From Herbaspirillum sp. RV1423 (GTDB taxonomy: Bacteria > Pseudomonadota > Gammaproteobacteria > Burkholderiales > Burkholderiaceae_D): 64,000 nucleotides of DNA. Of this stretch, positions 48,401-58,167 are shown one piece after another. Numbering within the stretch: position 1 is the first letter of the stretch; each line of letters opens with the position of its first letter. The position numbers and the translations under genes were made by a program. The stretch is from positions 49,097 through 113,096 of the forward strand of contig NZ_CBXX010000016.1 in the NCBI RefSeq assembly GCF_000577615.1, in the 5' to 3' direction. Below the pieces are notes generated by a model. It was not told the origin of the DNA, ran no database searches, and was given only the letters and a program-made list of their open reading frames with translations.

Positions 48401-49579
48401 ATGAGCTTTCACGATCTCGCCTCCCGTTTGCAAAACATCGCGCCGTTCCATGTGATGGAACTGGCCAAGATGGCCGCTGCCCTGGAACAACAAGGCCGTC
48501 ACATCATCCACATGGGCATCGGCGAACCCGACTTCACCGCTGCGCCTGCAGTTGTTGCTGCAGCGACACAAGCGATGCTCGACGGCAAGATGCAATACAC
48601 CTCGGCAACAGGTTTGCCGGCCTTGCGAGACGCGATTTCAGCGCATTATCGGCGTGTCTACGGGCTCGATATCCAACCGTCTCGCATTATGGTCACAGCG
48701 GGCGCCTCAGCGGCCTTGTTGCTGGCCTGCGCCGCACTGGTGGAAAAAGGTGCGGAAGTATTGATGCCGGATCCCTCCTATCCCTGCAACCGCCATTTCG
48801 TCGCGGCCTTCGAAGGCCGGGCCAGATTGATCGAAAGCGGACCGGAACATCGCTTCCAGTTGTCGGCAGACATGGTCAGGGAGCATTGGTCTGCGGCAAC
48901 CAAAGGCGTGTTGCTGGCATCGCCGTCGAATCCGACCGGCACTTCGATCCTGCCGGACGAACTCAAGCGCATCGTCGACATTGTGCGCGAGAAGAAAGGC
49001 TTCACCATCGTCGACGAAATCTACCAAGGCCTGTCGTACGAAGGCGCGCCTTTTTCGGCGCTGTCGCTGGGCGAAGACGTCATTGTCATCAACAGCTTTT
49101 CCAAATATTTCAACATGACCGGCTGGCGTCTCGGCTGGCTGGTGTTGCCGGAGAGTCTGGTGCCGCAGGTGGAAAAGCTGGCGCAGAACCTGTTCATCTG
49201 CGCATCGTCGATCGCGCAGCATGCCGGCATCGCTTGTTTTGCGCCGGAGTCGATTGCGCTGCATGAAGAACGCAAGGCCGAATTCAGGCGCCGTCGCGAT
49301 TACATCGTGCCGCAACTTGAGCGCCTCGGTTTCAAAGTGCCGGTGAAACCGGATGGCGCCTTCTATGTCTATGCCGATTGCAGCGCGCTCAGCGACGATG
49401 CCGACCAGTTCACCATCGACATGCTCAACAAGGCCGGCGTGGTGCTGGTGCCCGGGTTGGACTTCGGGCCGGCGACGGCGCATCGCTACATTCGTTTATC
49501 GTACGCGACGTCAATGGAAAATCTGCAGGAGGCGGTGCGGCGCCTGGACAAGTATCTGGCCGAGCGCAAGGCGGCGTGA
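48401..49579 (+). CDS. PLP-dependent class I/II aminotransferase (AspC-like)
   Basis: A 392-residue fold-type I aminotransferase. Motifs: IHMGIGEPDFTAAPAV, MVTAGASAALLLACAALVEKGAEVLMPDPSYPCN, SPSNPTGTSI, the PLP lysine region VINSFSKYFNMTGWRLGWLV and, near the end, a substrate-carboxylate Arg in YIRLSYATSMENL. The substrate (aspartate, alanine or another amino acid) is not evident. The start is MSFHDLASRL; the longer frame from 48329 overlaps no signal. A bidirectional terminator follows. Confidence 0.9.
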   Translation: MSFHDLASRLQNIAPFHVMELAKMAAALEQQGRHIIHMGIGEPDFTAAPAVVAAATQAMLDGKMQYTSATGLPALRDAISAHYRRVYGLDIQPSRIMVTAGASAALLLACAALVEKGAEVLMPDPSYPCNRHFVAAFEGRARLIESGPEHRFQLSADMVREHWSAATKGVLLASPSNPTGTSILPDELKRIVDIVREKKGFTIVDEIYQGLSYEGAPFSALSLGEDVIVINSFSKYFNMTGWRLGWLVLPESLVPQVEKLAQNLFICASSIAQHAGIACFAPESIALHEERKAEFRRRRDYIVPQLERLGFKVPVKPDGAFYVYADCSALSDDADQFTIDMLNKAGVVLVPGLDFGPATAHRYIRLSYATSMENLQEAVRRLDKYLAERKAA

Positions 49580-49604
49580 ACTGCACCATCTTTGCAGCGC
49601 AAAT

Positions 49605-49631
49605 AAAAAAGGAGCCGTCGGCTCCTTTTTT
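49605..49631. terminator. Bidirectional terminator between aminotransferase and lytic transglycosylase
   Basis: GGAGCC-GT-GGCTCC-type stem (49611-49616 / 49620-49625, loop GTC) with an A-run before and a T-run after; the stem extends through A-T pairs. It lies between converging genes. Confidence 0.92.
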
Positions 49632-49666
49632 AATGCTCGCTTGCGCGGAAGAAATTGCCGTGCTGA

Positions 49667-50635
49667 TTACAGGGCGGCGATTTCTTCGGTAGCAGTCGCG
49701 CCTTGATTCTTCTGGGCTGCGGCAGCCATGTCGCCGACAGCGGTCGGCTTGGCTTGCGCCGACTCCGGTGCAGCGGGGCGAGGCGGTTGCGGCTTGACTA
49801 ACGCAGTAGTGAAGATCGAGATGTTCTTGCCGACAGCAACTTGCTTCAGGTTCTGGTATTCGGACAGGACTTTCAGGCCATAGCCGCCGTCGTTCTCCAT
49901 GTCGGCGGCGCCGACATAGCTCTTCAGGCCGGCTTCCACCGAGCCGCCGCGGGTTACGTATTCCTTCAGGATCAGCGAACCGACCTTGATGTTCGCGACC
50001 GGATTGAGCGCCGCCTTGACGCCGCCCAGTTCCTGGAACTTGTCGTGATGGATCTTGGACATGACTTGCATCAGGCCTTGCGCGCCCATCGGGCTTTCCG
50101 CGAACGGATTGAAACGCGATTCGATTGCCATCACTGCCAGGATCAGCAGCGGATCGAGCTTGATCTCGCGTGCCGTCAGGTAAGCGGCGGACACCAGCAT
50201 ATCGGTCGCATCGCCAGCCACACGGTAACGCTTGGACAGCCAGTCGGTCACCAGTTTCTGCTGGCGAGGCGTGCCCAGTATCTTGCGATCTTCATCGGTC
50301 AACGACCCAATGGCGGCGGCAGTTGCAGGCTGTGCCGCGTTGAGGGCCGGCGCGGGCATATCCATCAAATTGGTCAGCGGTGGCGCTTCGTGAACGACTT
50401 CTTCGACCTGGCCGTCCGAGAATGGCGACATGGCGATGATCTTGTCTGCGAAATCCGGGTTGAAAAACATCAAGCCCAGCATGAACAGAGCAGCGATGCC
50501 GACCAGAGTCAGGGCATAGTGCGCCGCAGTAAAAAAGCGACCAATTCTGCTTGGAATGGACTTCGCCCATTGTGCAGATTGATCAACCATCTCTGAGGCG
50601 GAGCTCGGCTGCGCCTCTATAGGTTGGTTTAACAT
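49667..50635 (-). CDS. Membrane-anchored lytic transglycosylase, SLT domain
   Basis: A 322-residue enzyme anchored by one N-terminal helix (AAHYALTLVGIAALFMLGLMFF). The SLT domain has LDPLLILAVMAIESRFNPFAESPMGAQGLMQVM with the catalytic Glu in the MAIESRF segment, followed by NPVANIKVGSLILKEY. It cleaves the glycan strands of peptidoglycan to 1,6-anhydro-muropeptides. The C-terminal tail is Ala/Pro/Gln-rich. The start follows CAGGAGGTTCA; the longer frame from 50680 is less likely. A structured leader of about 290 nt precedes it. Confidence 0.92.
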   Translation of the reverse strand: MLNQPIEAQPSSASEMVDQSAQWAKSIPSRIGRFFTAAHYALTLVGIAALFMLGLMFFNPDFADKIIAMSPFSDGQVEEVVHEAPPLTNLMDMPAPALNAAQPATAAAIGSLTDEDRKILGTPRQQKLVTDWLSKRYRVAGDATDMLVSAAYLTAREIKLDPLLILAVMAIESRFNPFAESPMGAQGLMQVMSKIHHDKFQELGGVKAALNPVANIKVGSLILKEYVTRGGSVEAGLKSYVGAADMENDGGYGLKVLSEYQNLKQVAVGKNISIFTTALVKPQPPRPAAPESAQAKPTAVGDMAAAAQKNQGATATEEIAAL

Positions 50636-50963
50636 TGAACCTCCTGAATGTTGCAACTTACATAGAGCAAAGCCGGCCAAGAGTGAAAAACCGGATCACC
50701 ACTACATGCATCACAATCAAAACACTGCCGTCGCCAAGCGTTACGGCAAGCTACGTGTTGTTTGCTGTTACTGCAGGGCCGGCGGCTCCTGTGCAGCGCA
50801 ATACAACCATGTTCGGGGGAGAAGGCTGACGCCTTTTGATAACACTCCTTAAAATGCCAGTGGGACCCCGTTCCCGTGAAACCTTGCGAGCTGATTCGGG
50901 TTCCTAACCCGGCTCCTTTGATCAAGGTGCGCGAATTGTAGAAGCCACTTTATATCAAGTCAA
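50636..50963 (-). promoter_or_regulatory. Promoter and structured 5' leader of the lytic transglycosylase gene
   Basis: On the minus strand TTGACT (50958-50963) and TACAAT (50935-50940) are spaced 17 bp. The transcript would start at about 50928 and begin with a nested fold: ACCTTG pairs with CAAGGT (50923-50928 / 50881-50886), GAGC with GCTC, and CGGGTT-AGG-AACCCG at the tip, with AATCA as internal loop. GGGA/TCCC and AAGGC-GTCA-GCCTT hairpins follow. The leader is about 290 nt. A riboswitch or cis-acting RNA is possible; no Rfam family is recognised by eye. Confidence 0.55.
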
Positions 50964-51096
50964 TACTATTAAAGCGATTTAATATAACTTTTAAGTCTTA
51001 TTTTTGGAGGGGTATACCGCCAAAAATCAATAAAATCAACCGTTTGCCCGGGCTATCTCACCTAAGGGCTGTGCTACAGAAAACCAGCGAAAAAAA

Positions 51097-52581
51097 ATGA
51101 AATATTCAGATTTACGCGATTTTATTTCGCAACTGCAACATTCCGGAGAATTAAAACGCATTCCGGTACCCGTTTCGCCCTATCTGGAAATGACCGAGAT
51201 TTGCGACCGCACCTTGCGTGCCTCTGGACCGGCACTGATTTTCGACAGAGTCGCGGGGAAAAATATCCCGGTCCTTGCCAACCTTTTCGGCACGCCGCGC
51301 CGCGTGGCGCTCGGCATGGGGGCGGAAGATGTCGGCGAATTAAGACGCATCGGCCATCTGTTGGCGAAACTGAAAGAACCGGAGCCGCCCAAAGGGTTCA
51401 AGGACGTCATGGGCCTGGGTGCGCTGGTCAAGTCGTTGTGGGACATGGCGCCCAAGGAACTGCGTGCGGCGCCGTGCCAGGATATCGTATGGGAAGGCAA
51501 CGACGTCGACCTCGACCGCTTGCCCATCCAGCATTGTTGGCCGGGCGACGTTGCGCCTCTTATTACATGGGGCCTGGTAATTACCAAAGGTCCGAACAAG
51601 AAGCGCCAGAATCTCGGCATCTACCGCCAGCAGGTCATCGGCCGCAACAAGGTCATCATGCGCTGGCTGGCGCATCGTGGCGGCGCTCTCGACTTCCGCG
51701 AACACTGCATCGCCAACCCGGGCAAGCCTTATCCGGTCGCAGTCGCGCTCGGCGCCGATCCCGCTACTATATTAGGCGCGGTGACGCCGGTGCCCGACAG
51801 CCTGTCCGAATACCAGTTCGCGGGCCTGCTGCGCGGCAGCCGCACCGAGCTGGTCAAGGCCATCGGCAGCGAGCTGCGCGTGCCAGCCTCGGCCGAGATC
51901 GTGCTGGAAGGGCACATCTATCCCGACGAATCGCATCAGTCCGGGTACGAGCACGCGCTCGAAGGTCCGTACGGCGACCACACCGGTTATTACAATGAGC
52001 AGGACTGGTTCCCGGTCTTCACGATCGATCGCATCACCATGCGGCGCGATCCGATTTACCACTCAACGTATACAGGCAAACCGCCGGACGAACCGGCCGT
52101 GCTTGGCGTGGCGCTCAATGAAGTGTTCATCCCGCTCTTGCAGAAGCAATTCAATGAAATCACCGACTTCTATCTGCCGCCCGAAGGTTGCAGTTATCGC
52201 ATGGCGGTGGTGCAGATGAAGAAGTCCTACGCCGGCCACGCCAAGCGCGTGATGTTCGGCGTCTGGAGTTTCCTGCGTCAGTTCATGTATACCAAGTTCA
52301 TCGTGGTGGTCGACGAAGACGTCGACATCCGCGACTGGAAAGAAGTGATCTGGGCCATCACCACGCGCGTCGATCCCGTGCGCGACACTGTCATGGTCGA
52401 CAACACGCCGATCGACTACCTCGACTTCGCGTCGCCGGTCAGCGGACTCGGCAGCAAGATGGGCATCGACGCCACCAACAAGTGGCCGGGCGAGACCAGC
52501 CGCGAGTGGGGTACGACGATTGCGATGACCGATGCCGTCAAGCAGCGTATCGACAGCATCTGGCAAGAGCTGGGAATATAA
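51097..52581 (+). CDS. ubiD: 4-hydroxy-3-polyprenylbenzoate decarboxylase (UbiD)
   Basis: A 494-residue prenylated-FMN decarboxylase of ubiquinone synthesis. Opening [22 protein letters not shown], the central [19 protein letters not shown], the active-site region [37 protein letters not shown] (conserved Glu/Arg/Glu set) and the C-terminal [18 protein letters not shown] / [18 protein letters not shown]. It needs UbiX-made cofactor; ubiX is not in this window. The gene is followed by the SRP RNA gene. Confidence 0.96.
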   Translation: MKYSDLRDFISQLQHSGELKRIPVPVSPYLEMTEICDRTLRASGPALIFDRVAGKNIPVLANLFGTPRRVALGMGAEDVGELRRIGHLLAKLKEPEPPKGFKDVMGLGALVKSLWDMAPKELRAAPCQDIVWEGNDVDLDRLPIQHCWPGDVAPLITWGLVITKGPNKKRQNLGIYRQQVIGRNKVIMRWLAHRGGALDFREHCIANPGKPYPVAVALGADPATILGAVTPVPDSLSEYQFAGLLRGSRTELVKAIGSELRVPASAEIVLEGHIYPDESHQSGYEHALEGPYGDHTGYYNEQDWFPVFTIDRITMRRDPIYHSTYTGKPPDEPAVLGVALNEVFIPLLQKQFNEITDFYLPPEGCSYRMAVVQMKKSYAGHAKRVMFGVWSFLRQFMYTKFIVVVDEDVDIRDWKEVIWAITTRVDPVRDTVMVDNTPIDYLDFASPVSGLGSKMGIDATNKWPGETSREWGTTIAMTDAVKQRIDSIWQELGI

Positions 52582-52673
52582 GACGGGAAAATCCAAGGCG
52601 CGCCGCGATCCCGCGGTCGCCGCCATTTCTCCATTTGCAGCGAACAGCGCTCGCGCCGGCGGCGCAGATGAGG

Positions 52674-52679
52674 TACAAT
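52674..52679 (+). promoter_or_regulatory. ffs: -10 element of the SRP RNA gene
   Basis: TACAAT lies 8 bases before the predicted 5' end of the 4.5S RNA at 52687. No good -35 is seen at 16-18 bp spacing. Confidence 0.5.
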
Positions 52680-52686
52680 TCGAGCC

Positions 52687-52782
52687 GGCGGGCCCCTGCG
52701 CATTGTGGCATGGTCAACCTGGTCAGGTCGGGAACGAAGCAGCCACAGCCATTTCCTGCAAGTGCCGCAGACAAGGCTCGCC
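52687..52782 (+). ncRNA. ffs: 4.5S SRP RNA (small bacterial signal recognition particle RNA)
   Basis: The universal apical motif of SRP RNA is present: CCTGGTCAGGTCGGGAACGAAGCAGCCA (52719-52746 region) with the GGAA tetraloop variant and the symmetric AGCAGCC loop that binds Ffh. The ends GGCGGGCC and GGCTCGCC pair over 8 bp with one G-U, giving a 96-nt hairpin. It targets inner-membrane proteins together with Ffh and FtsY. It sits 105 bp after ubiD. Confidence 0.93.
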
Positions 52783-52869
52783 TCTTCCTCTGAACTTCAG
52801 AAGTTTCTTCGGCAATCATCGGCGACGCGCCAATCCAGATTGCAAATCCATCGGTAATAAAAAGAATCG

Positions 52870-54252
52870 TCAGGCGATCTTGCCGCCGACAGTGAAACCT
52901 ATCGTCGTCATGCCGCCCCTGCTGGTTGCAAACGCTGTGCCGCCATGCATCAGCGCAACCGCTTTGACGATCGCCAGGCCCAGGCCGTGGCCATGCACGC
53001 CGTTGAAGTCGCGGCGCGCCGTATCGACGCGGTAGAAGCGGTCGAACAGGCGCGGCAGGTGGCGCGATTCGATCGGTTCGCCGGGATTCGATACCGCGAC
53101 TTGCACATCCTTGTTCTTTGCATCGATGGATATCGTAATGCGCGCGCCGGTCGGCGAATGCTGGATGGCATTTTGCAGCAGGTTGGTCAGCGCGCGGCGG
53201 AACAAGGCCGTTTCGATCAGCGAGCTGGCTTCGGTGTCGCCGGTCACTTCCACGCTCATCTGCATCTCGTCGAGCACGAATTCGAAGAACTCGATGGTCT
53301 TTTGCACTTCATCGACGATGACCGTATGCACCAGGCTGGTGGCGGCTTCGCCCTGGTCGCAGCGGGCCAGGAACAGCATGTCGTTGATGATCGAGCGCAG
53401 GCGGTCCAGTTCCTCCAGGTTCGATTGCAGCACCGATTCGAATTCCGGCGCGCTGCGTTCGCGCGACAAGGCTACTTGCGTCTCGCCGATCAGGTTGGCC
53501 AGCGGGGTGCGCAATTCATGCGCGACGTCGGCGTTGAAGGCCTCCAACTGTTTGTAGGCGTTTTCCATGCGGTCCAGCGCGCCGTTGAACGCCTGCGCCA
53601 GATCCGACAACTCGTCCGGCAGTGCCGATACGGCGAGGCGTTCCGACAGGGTTTTCGGACTGATGGTCTGGGCCTGGTTCGACATTTTCTTCAGCGGTTG
53701 CAGACCGGCGCGGGCAATCCAGTAACCGAACAGGATCACCAGGAAAACGCCTGCCAGCGACAAGCCGATCATGGCGGCGACAAAGGTGCGCAGGGTCTCG
53801 AAATAGGGTTCGGTATCGACGCCGACGGTTAGCCGGATGGCCGGCCGGTCGAGATAGGCCGGCAGCACCTTGGTCAGCGTATGCATCGGAAATTCCTTGC
53901 CCTTGATGCGCAGGCGGCCGATGTTGTTGGGGTCGTAATCGAAGTCGTGCAACTCGGCCAGGTCCTTGCCGTAGCTGAACTGCGGATCGTCGCTGAATAC
54001 CCAGAAACGCACCTTGCCGTCGGCCGGCGTCAGCGTGTCGAGCTTGACCTGCACGCGCGCCCAGCGATCGACGGTGCCAACGCGCGACACCATGTATTCG
54101 ATGTCGTTGAAGGTGGTCACGAGGCCATCGCGTTCATGGCGCAGCAGTTCGTTCTTGACGACCGCGTACAACACGCCGCCGATCAGCGAAAAAATAATCA
54201 GCGCCGAAGCGGCGAACATCATCACCAGGCGCGTAATGATGGAATGCCTCAT
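52870..54252 (-). CDS. Sensor histidine kinase, heavy-metal (CusS-like) class
   Basis: A 460-residue inner-membrane kinase: helix 1 ([23 protein letters not shown]), a periplasmic sensor, helix 2 ([20 protein letters not shown]) and a HAMP domain ([23 protein letters not shown]). The phosphoacceptor region [24 protein letters not shown] and the ATPase motifs [10 protein letters not shown] and [12 protein letters not shown] are complete. It is the last gene of the efflux operon and overlaps the regulator gene by 4 bp. It likely senses metals or toxic compounds in the periplasm. Confidence 0.93.
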   Translation of the reverse strand: MRHSIITRLVMMFAASALIIFSLIGGVLYAVVKNELLRHERDGLVTTFNDIEYMVSRVGTVDRWARVQVKLDTLTPADGKVRFWVFSDDPQFSYGKDLAELHDFDYDPNNIGRLRIKGKEFPMHTLTKVLPAYLDRPAIRLTVGVDTEPYFETLRTFVAAMIGLSLAGVFLVILFGYWIARAGLQPLKKMSNQAQTISPKTLSERLAVSALPDELSDLAQAFNGALDRMENAYKQLEAFNADVAHELRTPLANLIGETQVALSRERSAPEFESVLQSNLEELDRLRSIINDMLFLARCDQGEAATSLVHTVIVDEVQKTIEFFEFVLDEMQMSVEVTGDTEASSLIETALFRRALTNLLQNAIQHSPTGARITISIDAKNKDVQVAVSNPGEPIESRHLPRLFDRFYRVDTARRDFNGVHGHGLGLAIVKAVALMHGGTAFATSRGGMTTIGFTVGGKIA

Positions 54253-54953
54253 CCGTCTTCCTCGTCATGCGTTTCCACCTGAGAGGCGCGCTGCTCAAGC
54301 ACATACCCCATGCCGCGTATCGTATGTAGCAGTTTCTGCTCGAACGGCGCATCGATCTTGGCGCGCAGGCGCTTGATGGCGACTTCGACGACATTCGTGT
54401 TGCTGTCGAAATTCATGTCCCACACCAGCTCGGCGATGGCGGTCTTCGACAGGATTTCTCCCTGGCGCCGCGCCATGATGGCGAGCAGGGCGAACTCCTT
54501 GGCGGTCAGGTCGATGCGAACGTTGTTGCGATAGGCTTTGCGGCTCAGCAAATCGATCTGCAGGTCGCCGATGCGCAACTGCGCCGGTTCCTGCGCGCGT
54601 CCGCGCCGGGTCAGCGCTTGCAGGCGCGCCAGCAGTTCCAGGAAAGAAAAGGGTTTGATCAGGTAGTCGTCGGCACCGTCGTGCAGGCCCTTGATGCGGT
54701 CTTCCACGCGGTCGCGCGCCGTCAGCATGATTACCGGCGTCTGCTTGATGGTGCGCAGCGAGCGCAGTACCGAAAATCCATCCAGACCGGGTAGCATGAC
54801 ATCCAGCACGATCACGTCGTAATCATGCTGGATCGCCAGATGCTGGCCGTCGATGCCGTTGGCGGCCAGATCGACGGTGCAGCCCTGCTCGGTCAATCCC
54901 TTGCAGAGGTAGTCCGCCATCTTGTGCTCGTCTTCGACGATCAGAATTTTCAT
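54249..54953 (-). CDS. OmpR/CusR-like response regulator
   Basis: A 234-residue regulator. The receiver domain has the acidic pair VEDE, the phosphorylated Asp in [17 protein letters not shown] and the Lys in [13 protein letters not shown]. The winged-helix DNA-binding domain starts [19 protein letters not shown] and includes [33 protein letters not shown], the heavy-metal-class recognition helix. It is coupled to the kinase gene. A TGACA-N4-TGTCA box of the type used by such regulators lies upstream of the first operon gene. Confidence 0.94.
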   Translation of the reverse strand: MKILIVEDEHKMADYLCKGLTEQGCTVDLAANGIDGQHLAIQHDYDVIVLDVMLPGLDGFSVLRSLRTIKQTPVIMLTARDRVEDRIKGLHDGADDYLIKPFSFLELLARLQALTRRGRAQEPAQLRIGDLQIDLLSRKAYRNNVRIDLTAKEFALLAIMARRQGEILSKTAIAELVWDMNFDSNTNVVEVAIKRLRAKIDAPFEQKLLHTIRGMGYVLEQRASQVETHDEEDG

Positions 54954-54993
54954 GCATTCTCCTCCGATGCTGCGTCAATACTTGTTTTAGCCG

Positions 54994-57900
54994 TCAGTGG
55001 GATTCTATTACAGGCGCCGTGACGCCCTTTTTTGCAGCCTTGCGCGCTGCGCGGGCTTCCTTCTTGTTCATGTACCAGTAATGCGCGCGATCCAGATACA
55101 GATACACCACCGGCGTGGTGAACAGCGTCAGCGCTTGCGACAGCACCAGGCCGCCGACCATCGCGTAACCGAGCGGACGGCGCAGTTCGGAACCGGCGCC
55201 GTGGCCCAGCATCAGCGGCAGACCGGACAGCAATGCGCACATGGTGGTCATCATGATCGGACGGAAGCGCAGCAGGCAGGCCTGATAGATTGCTTCTTCC
55301 GGTTTCATGCCCTGTTGCCGTTCGGCGGTCAGCGCGAAGTCGATCATCATGATGCCGTTCTTCTTGACGATGCCGATCAGCAAGATGATGCCGATCAGCG
55401 CGATCACGCTGAGGTCATAGCCGCCCGCCATCAGGATCAGCAATGCACCCACGCCGGCCGACGGCAGCGTCGACAGGATCGTCAGCGGATGGATGTAGCT
55501 CTCATACAGCAGGCCCAGCACGATATACACCGCGATCAGCGCCGCCGCGATCAGGTAAGGCTGCGACGACAGCGAATCGCCGAACGCCTTGGCCGTACCC
55601 TGGAAAGCGCCGGTCAGCGTGGTCGGCACGCCCATTTCGGACTGCGCCAGGTTGATGGCGTCAACCGCCTGGCCCAGCGCCACGCCCGGCGCCAGGTTGA
55701 AGGAGATCGTCACCGCCGGGAACTGGCTCTGGTGGCTGATCGACAGGTAAGCGGTCTTGGTGGTGTCGATCTTGATGAAGGTCGACAGCGGCACTTGCTG
55801 ACCGGTGATCGGCGAAGTCAGGTAAAGCTTGTTGAACAGCGCCGGATCCCGTTGCAGTTCAGGCGTGACTTCCAGCACGACGTGATAGCTGTTGATCTGC
55901 GTGAAGTATTGGGCCACCTGGCGCTGGCCGATGGCGTCGTAGATCGTGGCGTCGATGAGCGCCGGCGAAATGCCGAAGCTGGAGGCGCGCGCACGATCGA
56001 TGGTGATGGTCGCCGTCGCGGCGGCGTTCTGCTGGTCGGAAGCGACGTCGGTCAGTTGCTTCATGCTGCGCAGGCGATCGACCACTTTCGGCGCCCAGGT
56101 ATTGAGTTCGTCCAGGTTGGAATCGGTCAGCGTGTACTGGTACTGCGTACGCGACAGGCGGCCGCCGACGTTGATGTCCTGGCTGGCCTGCATGAACAGG
56201 TTCACCCCCTGGATTTTGGCAACTTGCGGTCGCAGGCGCGCGATGATTTCCCCGGCATCGGCGGTACGGCCCTGGTCCTTGGGCTTGAGCGCAATGAAGA
56301 AATTGCCGGTGTTGAACGTGGTCGAGCCTGCGCTCATGGCGAATCCGGTCACGTCCGGATCCTTGCGCACCACTTCCGCCACCTGCAGCAGACGGCGTTG
56401 CATGGCCTGCGACGAAATGTCCTGCGACGATTCGGCAAAGCCGACGATCACGCCATTGTCCTGTTGCGGGAAAAAGCCCTTGGGAATGATGATGAACAAC
56501 ACTACCGTGACGGCCACGGTGCCGAGGAAGGTCAGCAGCGTGATGAACTGATGGCGCAGCACAATGTCCAGGCCGCGCTTGTAGCCGCTCAGCAGGATGT
56601 CGAAGAAGCGCTCGAACAACTGATACATCTTGCCGTGCCGTTCGGCATGGCTGTTCTTGAGGAAGCGCGAGCACAGCATCGGCGTGAGCGTCAGCGAAAT
56701 GATCACCGACACGCCGATGGTCAGCGTCACGGTCACCGCGAATTCGCGGAACAGGCGGCCGACGATGCCGCCCATCAGCAACAGCGGAATGAACACCGCC
56801 ACCAGCGATACCGAGATCGAGATGATGGTGAATCCGATTTCGCTCGAACCCTTGAGCGCGGCTTCCATCGGCGACATGCCTTCTTCGACGTAGCGGTAAA
56901 TGTTTTCCAGCATCACGATCGCATCGTCGACCACGAAGCCGACCGCGATCGTCAGCGCCATCAGCGACAGGTTGTCGAGACTGTAGCCGACCAGATACAT
57001 GACTGCCGCCGTGCCCATCAGCGCCAGCGGCACGGTGATGCTGGGGATCAGCGTCGCCGCGATGTTGCGCAGGAACACGAAGATCACCATCACCACCAGC
57101 GCAATGGTCAGGATCAGCGTGAACTCGACATCCTCCACCGACGCGCGGATGGTCTGGGTACGGTCGATCAGCGTATTGACGTGCACGCTGGACGGAATGG
57201 CGGCGCGCAGGCGCGGCATCGCCGCCTTGATGCGGCCGACCGTCTCGATCACGTTGGCGCCAGGCTGCTTGGTGATCGCCAGCACGATCGACCTGCCGTT
57301 GGTCAGCGTGCTGTCGGGTGCGGCGGCGGCGGCGCCGGCGAAGGCCCAGGCGGCGATCTTGTTGTTTTCCGGGCCGTCGACGGCGACGCCGATGTCGCGC
57401 ACGCGGATCGGTGCGCCGTTCTTGTAAGCCAGCACCATGTCGTTCCACGGCTCGGCGCTCAGCAACTGGTCGTTGGTGTAGACGGTGAAGCTCTGGTGCG
57501 TGCCGTCGACCGTGCCCTTGGGCTGGTTGACGGTGGTCGTGGCGATGACGCCACGGATGTCTTCCAGGCTAAGACCCATGGTGGCGAGCTTGGCCGGATC
57601 GACCTGGATGCGCACGGCCGGCTTTTGCTGGCCGTTGACGTTGACCAGGCCGACGCCGGAAATTTGCGAAATCTGCTGGGCCAGGATGTTGTCGGCGTAG
57701 TCATTGACCTGCGTCAGCGGCAGGGCGTCCGATTGCACCGACATGATCATGATCGGCGAGTCGGCCGGGTTGACCTTGCGAAACGTCGGCGGGTTGGGCA
57801 GGTTGGCCGGCAATTGTCCGGTCGCTGCATTGATCGCGGCCTGCACGTCCAGCGCAGCGGCGTCGATGTTGCGGTTGAGGTCGAACTGCAGCGTGATCTG

Positions 57901-58167
57901 GGTGCTGCCCAGCGCGCTTTGCGAAGTCATCTGCGACAGCCCCGCGATCAGCGAGAACTGGCGCTCCAGCGGCTGCGCCACGTTGGACGCCATGGTTTCC
58001 GGACTGCCGCCGGGCAGGCTGGCGGAGACCTGGATGGTCGGGAAGTCGACCTGCGGCAACGGTGCCACCGGCAACAGCGGCCAGACGGCAATGCCGACCA
58101 GCAGGATGGCCAGCGCCAGCAGCGTGGTGCCTATCGGGCGCTTGATGAAGGTTGCGGAAACGCTCAC
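54994..58167 (-). CDS. RND multidrug efflux pump, inner-membrane subunit (MdtB/MdtC-like)
   Basis: A 1057-residue proton-driven RND transporter of the HAE1 class, 12 membrane helices and two large periplasmic loops. Landmarks: MSVSATFIKRPIGTTLLALAILLVGIAVW, NPADSPIMIMSVQSDALPLTQV and VVDDAIVMLENIYRYVEEG (helix 4 region with the proton-relay Asp pair), and FFPQQDNGVIVGF. The sequence is closest to MdtB/MdtC/MuxB types, but only one such subunit is present. It forms a tripartite pump with the adjacent membrane-fusion and outer-membrane proteins; it overlaps the former by 4 bp. Confidence 0.95.
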   Translation of the reverse strand: MSVSATFIKRPIGTTLLALAILLVGIAVWPLLPVAPLPQVDFPTIQVSASLPGGSPETMASNVAQPLERQFSLIAGLSQMTSQSALGSTQITLQFDLNRNIDAAALDVQAAINAATGQLPANLPNPPTFRKVNPADSPIMIMSVQSDALPLTQVNDYADNILAQQISQISGVGLVNVNGQQKPAVRIQVDPAKLATMGLSLEDIRGVIATTTVNQPKGTVDGTHQSFTVYTNDQLLSAEPWNDMVLAYKNGAPIRVRDIGVAVDGPENNKIAAWAFAGAAAAAPDSTLTNGRSIVLAITKQPGANVIETVGRIKAAMPRLRAAIPSSVHVNTLIDRTQTIRASVEDVEFTLILTIALVVMVIFVFLRNIAATLIPSITVPLALMGTAAVMYLVGYSLDNLSLMALTIAVGFVVDDAIVMLENIYRYVEEGMSPMEAALKGSSEIGFTIISISVSLVAVFIPLLLMGGIVGRLFREFAVTVTLTIGVSVIISLTLTPMLCSRFLKNSHAERHGKMYQLFERFFDILLSGYKRGLDIVLRHQFITLLTFLGTVAVTVVLFIIIPKGFFPQQDNGVIVGFAESSQDISSQAMQRRLLQVAEVVRKDPDVTGFAMSAGSTTFNTGNFFIALKPKDQGRTADAGEIIARLRPQVAKIQGVNLFMQASQDINVGGRLSRTQYQYTLTDSNLDELNTWAPKVVDRLRSMKQLTDVASDQQNAAATATITIDRARASSFGISPALIDATIYDAIGQRQVAQYFTQINSYHVVLEVTPELQRDPALFNKLYLTSPITGQQVPLSTFIKIDTTKTAYLSISHQSQFPAVTISFNLAPGVALGQAVDAINLAQSEMGVPTTLTGAFQGTAKAFGDSLSSQPYLIAAALIAVYIVLGLLYESYIHPLTILSTLPSAGVGALLILMAGGYDLSVIALIGIILLIGIVKKNGIMMIDFALTAERQQGMKPEEAIYQACLLRFRPIMMTTMCALLSGLPLMLGHGAGSELRRPLGYAMVGGLVLSQALTLFTTPVVYLYLDRAHYWYMNKKEARAARKAAKKGVTAPVIESH

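Noticed and set aside
50629..50925. 98-codon frame running through the transglycosylase leader on the minus strand
   Set aside because: TTG start, Cys/Ser/His-rich without coding bias, and it overlaps the real start codon of the transglycosylase gene.
50636..50928. ydaO (c-di-AMP) riboswitch identity for the transglycosylase leader
   Set aside because: The gene context is suggestive, but I could not match the conserved ydaO core; the leader is kept as an unassigned structured RNA.
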